From Verrucomicrobiia bacterium (GTDB taxonomy: Bacteria > Verrucomicrobiota > Verrucomicrobiia > Limisphaerales > Pedosphaeraceae), in contig DATAUW010000010.1 in NCBI GenBank assembly GCA_036268055.1, positions 1 through 64,000 of the forward strand: a DNA stretch of 64,000 nucleotides, written 5' to 3'. Made by a program: the position numbers and the translations under genes. The notes beneath the pieces were generated by a model. The model was not told the origin of the DNA. It ran no database searches and saw nothing but the letters and a program-made list of their open reading frames with translations. Of the stretch, positions 41,140 through 51,100 are shown one piece after another. The first letter of the stretch is position 1; each line of letters opens with the position of its first letter.

Positions 41140-44100
41140 AACGCCAATCCCAACAAGGTGTCGCGCTGGTCATCACCCTGATCCTCCTCTCGGTGATCAC
41201 CTTCATGGCCGTCACCTTCCTCGTCGTCAGCCGCAAAGAAGCCGCGCAGGTAAATACTCTGACCCAGCAGAGCAATTCAAAATTCGCCTCCGAAGCCGCC
41301 GTCGAAGAAGCCAAAGCCCAGATCATCGCGCAAATGCTTGCGACTGGGAACGGACTCAACTTCGGTCTGCTCGTCTCGACCAACTATCAGATGACCAATT
41401 TTTTCCATGGCGTTGGTTTGGCTTCCATTACGAACGTCAGCTACACGGGCCTTGCGGCGGGAGATGTGCCGCAACTGATGAACAACCTACAAATTCTCCC
41501 GCGCGTCCCGGTATTTATCGCTACCAATAAAGGCTCCGCCAATCTCGACTTCCGCTTCTACCTCGACCTGAATCGCAACGGACGTTACGACACGAATGGC
41601 GTGGTTGAAAATTTTGACAGCAACGGACTGCCGATTCTGGATGCTAGCCAGCACCCGACCTTTAGCACCCAAGTCGGCGATCCCGAATGGATCGGCATCC
41701 TCGCTCATCCCGATCAGCGGCATTCCAGCAGCAACCAATTCGTGGCTCGCTATTGCTTTATCGCTCTGCCCATCGGGAATTCTCTCGATGTGAATTATAG
41801 CCACAACCAGTCGCAACAAATCGCAAATATGTCCGCGGAAACGGACGAAGGCTATTTGCGCAATCAGGGATTCGGCTCTTGGGAAATCAATCTCGCCGGT
41901 TTCCTGAACGCGTTGAACACAAATTCGTGGCCAACCGCCAATTTCAAATACGCGCCACTCAACACGACTCCACCCTGGAGCCTTGGTTTTCAAAGCGGTG
42001 GTGAGGCGTTTAACGACGCCGCTTCCATAGTGCAATACCGCTATAACAACAGCTACAGCAGTCTGTTGAGATTTACTGACATGTTCAGTTCATTGACCGC
42101 CGCGCCGTCGTTTGGAAACGATTTTATTGATGGCTTCTGCAATGGGCCGCTGATGACTAACACATTCGCGCTCACGAATGATCGCGATTTTAATTCGATA
42201 TCCGCGCAACGGACGTGGAGCGGTTCGAGCCCGGCCCACCCTATTTTCACGACGCAGGATTTCTTTGCCGTGCCCGGTGCAAATGGTCAGCCAGTCAGTT
42301 CCTTTACCAACCATCTGCGCGCGCCCGGTCTCAGCCGCGGCACATACGATCGTTACACCTATTATCGTATGCTCGCGCAAATGAGTTTTGGTTCCGCGCC
42401 CGAATCCTCGGCGACCTATAATACAAATACGGTTTTGCCTTCGCCTGGTTTCCTGCCCGCTTATCCCGGTTATTATCCTTATACCAATCGCCTCAATCTG
42501 AACTACAATAACATCGGGGCTTTAAACGCGACGAATTTCCAACCGTGGGACGCCCTTACATTTTTTTCTAATACCGCCAATCGTCTACTGGCAAATGCGG
42601 GCTATACCTTCACCGTCACCAACATCCCGCTCTATCCGATTAACGAATACACTCCCGCCGTCCATCGCCTCTTGCAGGTCGCTGCGAACATTTATGATGC
42701 GACGACGAATCGTTTTACCAATAACGCTGAAGGCACATTATTTTATCCATCGGTATTTCGCCCCGTTTTCAACAAAGGGGTCGGAACGTCAAATATTTTC
42801 ATCAGTGGTTATGTGGAAGAAGCTCCGATAAATTTTGTTGCTCCTAAATTTACTGGCTCATACAGCTCAACTCCGCTTTCCCTTCCCGAACAGGCCAATC
42901 AATTCGTACCCACCTTGGCTGGTGGTAACACCACGAGTAATTTATATGGAGTTCCGTGGATAATTGGCGCGAAAAAAGGCCTGCCCAACTTCAATGAATT
43001 TTCGATGGCGTCTGTTTCGCAAATTACCCGTAAATTGGAAGTGATTAATATGAATGCCGGCTCTTCGCCGCCCAAATTCCAAACGAATGTTCAATATACC
43101 ATCGGCGTTTCAAACTTGATGGGGGTGGAAGCTTGGAATTCTTATACGAATTTTTATGGTCGCAGTGTGGATCTGATTGGTTCCGTGGTTGTTCAGGCTT
43201 CTGTCAGTAATTTCGATGGATTGACGTTAAGGCCGCTTGCTCTGGTTACGACTAATGTCGGCTGGCTTTATACTCTAAGCCCTGGTGCCTGGCCGGGAGC
43301 TGTTGTGAGTTCATCAAGTCCACACGTTTTTAATAACAGTTCCTTTCAGATTCCATTGATGACGAATATTATCATGTTGACAAATTCGGTTTATCATCAA
43401 TTTCCGACTCCACATTTGTCACCAGGAACTAACTTTGATGTGCCTGCTATAGTTTTTCAGCCGCACTTCATATATAATTGCACCAATTATTTACGCTTTA
43501 TTGTTCAGGATCATACAACGGGGAGAATTCTGGATTATGTGACTCTAAATGGAATGAATTACACTCGGGATCTTACCGCCGAACTTCCGGGGCCGCTCGG
43601 GGCGAACTATGGAGGACCAGGAGGCGTTTGGTTAACAAACATACAGAGTCGCACTGTGCCACAAGGCATGCAGAATCAAATAACTATATCAAGCGGGCTG
43701 ACTCCGACGGGTCCTCCTTTCACATCTGCAAATTGGATTAATGATACTCTGCAAGGAAACTCTCAGCAAAGTGCTACCGGTGGCTTTGCGGCATTTTTGA
43801 ACGGACAGGGCGGCATCACTAATTCCATGCAGGCGCCCTATACCCCGACGCGTAAAGTAGCCTTAATCTATCATTTCCAAGTTAATGATCCGCTGGTCCA
43901 TTATACTTTGAGCGATATTTCTCCGCAACCATTCCAAAATACCATTTCTACCAATTACCCAACTCTTGCTGCGGGCGCGACCATTGCCACTAACTATCTC
44001 GATAATATCGGGCTTCCTAACCAGAACTATCGCCCTTGGGGTGATGTAGGAACCCCTAATGGCACTCGGACCGACCCAATGGCTAAAACCGACGCGAATT

Positions 44101-44978
44101 ATAATTTCAAAGATTCTCAGGTTACCGGTTCGGATGCGTGGCAATTTCCCACAAATAAATTCCCAAATATTGGATGGCTTGGCCGCGTGCATCGCGGCAC
44201 GCCTTGGCAGACGCTCTATCTCAAGTCTGTGGATTCGTCGGTGATGAATATCACGAACTGGCAAATGTGGACCGGAAATGTGGCCGTCAATCAGTTCGCT
44301 GCCGCGCTTCCTGTGAATTCTGCTGACGCCCTTCTCACGACGCCAACAAATGATTGGAGCATCCTTGATCTGTTCACCACTGCGCCGAATGATAATGCGA
44401 GCCGTGGTCAATTATCCGTGAACCAGACGAACTTCGCGGCGTGGGCGGGAATTCTTGATGGCGTTATCGTGGTTTCCAATGGCCCCAGCGGACAAATTCC
44501 AATGATGATTGATCCGCGGGCCAATAATTTGGCACTCCAACAAATCTTGAACGGGATTTATTCCGCGCGCACAAATACTGCCATGTTCCCGGCACAAGTA
44601 TTTACCAGCGTCGGTCAGGTTTTATCCGCGCCGCAACTCACGGTCGCTTCGCCTTATCTAAACACCACGGGTAATACGACAGCCGCCACTTATCCCAACG
44701 ACGCCGAAATGGAACGCATCCCGCAGCAGATTATGTCCCTGTTGCGCGTCGGATCGCCACGATACGTCATCTTCGCTTACGGCCAGTCGTTGAAACCCGC
44801 GGACCATTCCATCATACAAAGCAGCGGCCCGTTCTTCGGCATGTGTACCAATTACACCATCACCGGCGAGGTCGCCACGCGCACCGTATTGCGCATTGAT
44901 AACCCCCCCGTTCCCGGCCGCACAGTCGGTTCGCCGCAAGCGGTCGTCGAGGCATTCAACGTCATTCCGCCCGAATAA
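41136..44978 (+). CDS. Verru_Chthon cassette protein A-like giant PilX/GspK-like protein
   Basis: 1280-residue protein with a type III-like prepilin/PilX start: QGVALVITLILLSVITFMAV, then SRKEAAQVNTLTQQSNSKFA and AAVEEAKAQI. GspK and PilX tip proteins begin in the same way but are only about 150-330 residues long. The remaining about 1200 residues are Asn/Thr/Tyr-rich with repeated short beta-like segments and no enzyme motif. The size and cassette position match Verru_Chthon protein A. It would be a very large tip or adhesive subunit displayed on the pseudopilus. The start overlaps the previous stop by ATGA. Codon use becomes AT-richer between about 42.8 and 44 kb. Confidence 0.78.
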   Translation: MKRQSQQGVALVITLILLSVITFMAVTFLVVSRKEAAQVNTLTQQSNSKFASEAAVEEAKAQIIAQMLATGNGLNFGLLVSTNYQMTNFFHGVGLASITNVSYTGLAAGDVPQLMNNLQILPRVPVFIATNKGSANLDFRFYLDLNRNGRYDTNGVVENFDSNGLPILDASQHPTFSTQVGDPEWIGILAHPDQRHSSSNQFVARYCFIALPIGNSLDVNYSHNQSQQIANMSAETDEGYLRNQGFGSWEINLAGFLNALNTNSWPTANFKYAPLNTTPPWSLGFQSGGEAFNDAASIVQYRYNNSYSSLLRFTDMFSSLTAAPSFGNDFIDGFCNGPLMTNTFALTNDRDFNSISAQRTWSGSSPAHPIFTTQDFFAVPGANGQPVSSFTNHLRAPGLSRGTYDRYTYYRMLAQMSFGSAPESSATYNTNTVLPSPGFLPAYPGYYPYTNRLNLNYNNIGALNATNFQPWDALTFFSNTANRLLANAGYTFTVTNIPLYPINEYTPAVHRLLQVAANIYDATTNRFTNNAEGTLFYPSVFRPVFNKGVGTSNIFISGYVEEAPINFVAPKFTGSYSSTPLSLPEQANQFVPTLAGGNTTSNLYGVPWIIGAKKGLPNFNEFSMASVSQITRKLEVINMNAGSSPPKFQTNVQYTIGVSNLMGVEAWNSYTNFYGRSVDLIGSVVVQASVSNFDGLTLRPLALVTTNVGWLYTLSPGAWPGAVVSSSSPHVFNNSSFQIPLMTNIIMLTNSVYHQFPTPHLSPGTNFDVPAIVFQPHFIYNCTNYLRFIVQDHTTGRILDYVTLNGMNYTRDLTAELPGPLGANYGGPGGVWLTNIQSRTVPQGMQNQITISSGLTPTGPPFTSANWINDTLQGNSQQSATGGFAAFLNGQGGITNSMQAPYTPTRKVALIYHFQVNDPLVHYTLSDISPQPFQNTISTNYPTLAAGATIATNYLDNIGLPNQNYRPWGDVGTPNGTRTDPMAKTDANYNFKDSQVTGSDAWQFPTNKFPNIGWLGRVHRGTPWQTLYLKSVDSSVMNITNWQMWTGNVAVNQFAAALPVNSADALLTTPTNDWSILDLFTTAPNDNASRGQLSVNQTNFAAWAGILDGVIVVSNGPSGQIPMMIDPRANNLALQQILNGIYSARTNTAMFPAQVFTSVGQVLSAPQLTVASPYLNTTGNTTAATYPNDAEMERIPQQIMSLLRVGSPRYVIFAYGQSLKPADHSIIQSSGPFFGMCTNYTITGEVATRTVLRIDNPPVPGRTVGSPQAVVEAFNVIPPE

Positions 44979-45017
44979 AGCGCACGATTTTCAGAATGGA
45001 CAGGAAACCAAAAATCT

Positions 45018-45046
45018 TTGGAGAAAAGTTAAAATAGCGATATAAT
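45018..45046 (+). promoter_or_regulatory. Sigma-70 promoter of the giant protease gene
   Basis: A perfect TATAAT (45041-45046) lies 17 bases after TTGGAG (45018-45023). Transcription would begin near 45053, giving a leader of about 90 bases to ATG 45143. Confidence 0.6.
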
Positions 45047-45142
45047 AACTGCACGATCAGCGGCATCCGAGGCGAACCTGGCGGTTCGTTTGTTCGAATA
45101 ATCGCCATGCTTCGAGGTCGTGGAAGAAAGCCTAAATTACTT

Positions 45143-48100
45143 ATGCAGCGGAAGTCTTTGTTCTGGTACGCGGTATGTCTGCTTTGCCTCGGAGGCGCGG
45201 TATATTCCTGGCATCTCGGCGACCAATGGCAGGCCGAAAAAAATGCCGCCCATCAAGCCGCCGAGCCATCCGGCAACGCCCACAAATCCACCACCCCGCA
45301 CGCCTTCGCCCCGGCAGTTGCCACCACCAACGCCGCCGTTCTCGCACCCGCGCTTTCGCCCGCCGCCATCGCCGCCGCCAAAAAGAAAAACCCCTATCCC
45401 TATCGCCTGACCAACTCCACCGAATCCGTCCAGCAGTTGATCCACAACGACAAAGCCATCCTGCTCGGCAACGCCATGTTCGACACCGGCAAAGCGCTCG
45501 ACCTCGCCTCCATTCCCGATCGCCTGCGCGCCCCCGCCAACGGCGGCAGCTACATCGTCCAGGCGCGCGGAGCCTTGGACGATAATTTCCGCGAAACCCT
45601 GCGCAACGCAAACGCCACGATCGTTTCCTACATCCCCAACAACGCCTATCTCGTCCGCGTCTCCGATTCCGGCGCGCAACAACTTTCCGCCAACCCCCAA
45701 ACCCAAAGCGTCCTCGCGTATCAGCCCTACTACAAACTCGACCCGTCCCTCCTGCAACTCGCGATGACCGATACCTCCGCGACCCCGCCCAACGGCGTTA
45801 AACTCACCGTCTTCCCCGACGCCATTCAAGCCACCCGCACCGCCCTCGACCAAATGGGCGCCATCGTCGTCGGCCAAGACCAATCGCCCTTCGGCCCCGT
45901 CCTCGCCGTCGAACCCGCGCAAGGAACCCTGTCCGCAGTAGCCAGCCTCCCCGGCGTCCAAGTCGTCGCCGCCCTGCATCGCCGCGTCCACGCAAACGAT
46001 CTGGTCCGCCCGACCCTCGGCGCCGCAACCGATAATTTCACCACCACCAATTACCTCGGCCTAAGCGGCAACGGCGTCCTCCTCAACATCAATGACGACG
46101 GCGTGGACGCCACCCATCCCGATCTCACCGGTCGCCTCACCAGCGATAATCCGGGGAATCTCGTGGACACCTCCGGCCACGGCACGCACGTCGCCGGCAC
46201 AATCATGGGCAGCGGCACCGAATCCACCACCGTCTCACCCGTCCCGCCCGGTTCCGCCACCAACAACGCCCCCAACGCAAGTCCATTAGTTTTCCGCGGC
46301 CTCGCCCCCAGCGCCGACGCCTTCGTCATCTCATTCCTCGAACCCGATTCGTACATGCAGGAAACCGCCGCCCGCACCAACGCCTTCATCTCCAACAACA
46401 GTTGGAACTACACCGGTGACGCCGGCTACGACATCGCCGCCGCCAGCTACGACGCCGCCGTCCGCGACGCCTTGCCCGAAGTCACCGGTTCGCAGCCCAT
46501 CCTCTACGTCTTCTCCGCCGGCAACGACGGCGGCGCGGCCACCGACGGAACCGCTGGTGATGCCGACACCATCCTTTCTCCCGCGACCGCCAAAAACGTG
46601 ATCACCGTCGGCGCCGTCGAGCAGTTGCGCAACATCACCAATGACGCCGTGGTGGATGGCATGACGAATTTCCCGTTCCAGGCAGACACCGACAGCAGCG
46701 ATCAAGTCGCGGATTTTTCGAGCCGCGGCAACGTCGGCGTGTCGGTCGAAGGCACGGCGGGCCGTTTCAAACCCGACCTCGTCGCCCCCGGCACTTACGT
46801 GATCTCCGACCGCTCGCAGCAATGGGATCAGCAAGCCTATTACAATCCCACCAACGACACCCAAACTTTTCTGCCCAACCGCAACGTCACCACCAACCTA
46901 TTGGATTTGCTGCCGCCCATTTTCATCGAGGACAACGACGTGCGCATCGAGGTCATCATCTCGACCAACCGCTTTTCGCCGAACCCGATGCCGCCCATTC
47001 CCATCTACGCCGTCATCAACAGCACCGTCGTCAATCCCACCACGAATGATTTCGTCGGGACCAACGCCGTAGTATTTCCCACCAACGGCCTTGCGCTCGT
47101 GCCCTTCGATTCCTTGCGCGTCGGCATCGGCAACCTGACCAATCCACCCATCAATTATGATGTGACTATCCATGTCTTCTCGACGAACGACACCGGATTC
47201 TTCATCGCCTTGAGCAACTTGAATAATTCGTTCGGCTCGAACAGCCCGGTTTATTATCGCTACGAATCCGGCACCAGCATGGCGGCGGCGGGCGTGTCCG
47301 GCATGCTCGCGTGCATGCAGGAATTCTTCAACACGCATTCTTTGAGTTACAGCCCGGCATTGATGAAGGCGCTATTGATCAACGGCGCGAATCCGCTCGA
47401 CGATTACGATTTGCAAGTGAACACCGGCCTGAACTCGCAAGGCTGGGGCGTGCCGAGCCTGACAAATACCTTGCCACCCCCCTTCGCGAACTTCACCGCC
47501 GCGAACCGGAACACCATGCCCGTCTTGTTCATTGACCAGAACCTTACAAACGTCATCGCGACCGGCCAGAGCAATTCCTATAACATCACGGTCACGCCCG
47601 ACGGGCAGAACCAGGATTTGCGCATCACTTTGGTTTGGACCGACCCGCCCGGCAACCCCGTCGCCGGCACGAAACTGGTGAATGACCTCGACCTGATCGT
47701 GCGCGACAGCCAAAGCAATTATTATTACGGCAACGATATTCCCGCCGGCAGTATTTATAATGAATTAGGCGACACCAACTCGCCGATTGCCGATTCGGTG
47801 AACAACGTCGAGAACGTGTTCCTGCAAGAACCGGTGGATACGAACTTCACCATCACCGTGCTCGGCCGCCGCGTGAATGTAAATGCCGTGACCGCCAACA
47901 ACACCAGCGTCGTGCAGGATTATGCGCTCGTGATTTCCAGCGTGGCCACCCCGGGCCAGCCGCTGGTGGCCAGCCCCTTCACCAACTTCGTTGCGGTGGC
48001 GACGCCCGTGACCATTCCCACCGCCGATGAGGTGACGAACGTGATCATCGCCACCAATGGTGTGCCGCTCTTCAACCAGCGCGTCGGCGCCAATTCGCAA

Positions 48101-51100
48101 TTCTCCGGCAGCACCAACGGCACGCTCGCGCAATGGAATTTTTATGTCTATACCAACACCGCCATAACGGACCCGACCTTGACCAATGCCGCGTCATTCA
48201 CAAATCTGGCCTTCGTCACATTCTCACCACCAAGCCTCGGCGTGCCGCGCATGGAAGCCTCCGGCGAATTGGTTTCGCCCGATCCTGGAGTCACGCGCTA
48301 TGCGGGCGCCGATGTGGATTTGTATGTCTCAACCAACTCGGGATTGACGAACCTCAATCCGGCGGCGCTGGCGACCGCGCTCGTTTCCACGTCGCGCACG
48401 GGAACGGAAAAAGTTTTGATCACCGATGCGCCCTCCCGGGTTTATTACATCGGCGTGAAGTCCGAAGACCAGCAGGGCGCGCAATTTGATCTGCTCGCCA
48501 CCGCGGTCAATGAGCCTTTCGATCAAACCGATGGCAATGGCAATACCATCGTGACCATGCTCACGCCGTTCCCGGTCGTTATCCCGCCGGGCGGACCCTC
48601 CAACCCGAATCACGCGCTCATCCTCGGCGTCACCACTTCCACGCAGTTGATCCGAAAAGTTCTGGTGACGAATGAAGTGACGCACCAGGAATTCGGCGAC
48701 TTGATCGGCACGCTCACGCATGAGGATGCCAAACCTGTGAGCGCCGTCCTGAACAACCATTCGTTCTTTCTCAACACGACCGACCAGACCAACACGTTTG
48801 TGTATGACGACAGCGGCGAAAACGAAATACCCGGTTCGCGGACCAGTGACGGCCCGGGCACGTTGCGCAACTTCACCGGCGATACCGCGTCGGATGGCAT
48901 CTGGCGTTTTGTGATGGTCAACGACAGTTCCCTCACGGACACCGGCGCGGTGTTGAATTTCGTCATCACGCTCGAACCGCAGCCGCCGCTCAATGGCTTC
49001 ACCATCAAGATTCCGGCTGAATCGTTCTTTTACGATTTCGTGGATGTGCCCGCGGACGCCACGAACCTGACCATCACCGTCGCGCAGCAGGGCACGAGCG
49101 ACTCTGTGGACTTGTATGTTCGTGAAGGAGATTTCCCGACGCAATCCATTTTCGATTTCTTCACGGCGATCAATTCTCCCGGCGGCTCGCTGACGATCAG
49201 TAAATTCTCCAATCCACCGCTCAATGCGGACCGATATTTCTTCGGCATCTTCAACCCGAACCCTGAACCGGTTACCCTGGTGGTCACCGTTCAGCTAGGG
49301 ATTTCACTGGCGGCTGCGGGGCCGGCCACTTTCACGTCTCGAGGCAACGAACCGCTTCTGGATGATGCCGTCACTTACTCGACGAATTTCGTAAATGCCA
49401 ATAGCGACGTGGTCAGCACGGAAGTCGGTGTGCGCATCGAACATCCCCGGGAATCGGACCTCGTGCTGACCTTGATCAGCCCGCAGGGCACGCGCGTGTT
49501 GCTGGCGGAAAATCGCGGCGGCCTCGACACCAACGGTTATGGATCGGGTATGAATGTTACGAATGTTTTCCCCGTCACCGCCAATGGCGATAACTCGGCC
49601 TCGACCAATACCATTGGCCTGACCAACGACGCCGGCACATTGTTGATCAACTATGACTTCTTCCAACTGGCGGATGACCTGCGGGTCTTCTATGACGGAA
49701 ACCAGATTTACGACTCCGGCTTGATTGCTGGCAGCGGAAATATTTCCGTGGATTTTGGTCCGGGCAATTCCACCAACATCGAGATCATCATGAACCAGCC
49801 GGGCACGAACCCGGACACGAACGGTGACAAATGGACTTACACCGCCTCGATCGTGACGAAGAACGTGACCTACGCCGTCTTCAGCGAAGACACGAACCTG
49901 GCCACGATACCGATCAAGTTCGCCCTGCCGCCTTTTGGCAACGCGTCCGCCGGCATCGGCGGTTCCAATGTGTTGACAAGCAGTTTTGAAGGCGTCGCCG
50001 CCGGGCCGTACCTCGATCAGTCAACCGTGGATGGCTGGACGGTTCATAGCAATCAAGTTCCTCTGGCAGCCAGCAATGCAGTGCGGGTCGTCACCGTGCC
50101 TCAGTTTGCAGCTTCTGAAAACAATACGATCTCCGGAAGCAATGTGGTTGCTTTGCACGCCGGATCCATCAGTCGCGTACTGCCTACGATTGCCGGCCGC
50201 AATTACACGCTGACTTTTGAAAATCACGGGCGTCCATCATTGGCTCCTGTTAGTTGGTACAAGGCTGAAGGAAATGGCTTCGACAGCGCTACGGGCAATA
50301 ATCAGGGTATGTTGGAAAACGGCGCTATTGCAACTGCGGCTGGCGAAGTGGGTGAGGCATTCAGCTTTAATGGAACCAGTCAATTCTTGCTGGTTCCCGA
50401 TTCGCACACTCTCGAGTTCACGGGCCCCATGACATTGGAAGCTTGGATATTTCCAACCGACATCAGTAGCTCCCATTCCATTATGTCCAAGTTTGATGCT
50501 ATTGACATGAGTCAAACGGCATATATCCTGCAAATGGAAGCCGGAGGCTTGGTGTTCTTTTCACTGAATCCAGTTGGTAATGACCAAACCCAAGCCTATG
50601 GGTTGGCCGAATCATCTATTGGAGTGCCGATCAATCAATGGTCACACGTGGCCGGAACCTATGATGGAACCAATCTGGATGTCTATATAAACGGCCTTCT
50701 GGAAGGCACCGTGCCTTACTCAGCCGGCATCTTCCCCGGGTCAGATAACTTGGGAATCGGCGCTAATCTGGGCGGTGAAACGGTTCCGAATTTAAACGGT
50801 GGAAATGTTAACCTCTTCAAGGGCTTGATAGACGAAGCGTCACTCTATGGCGCTGATCTTTCGGTCGTTGAAATTCAAGATATCTATGCCGCGGGCAGCG
50901 CCGGCAAATGCCTGTCGGATGGCTGCATCGTCAGCGCGACCGTTATGCTGGGCAGCGCGCCGCATGAAATATCGGGCATTGATAAATGGGAGATCAATAG
51001 CTTCACCTTCACCGCGCCGAGCAATAATATGGTGTTGACCATCACCCCGGACACCAACTTCGACGGCTCCATCGAGGACGGCATGCTTTTGGATTCGTTC

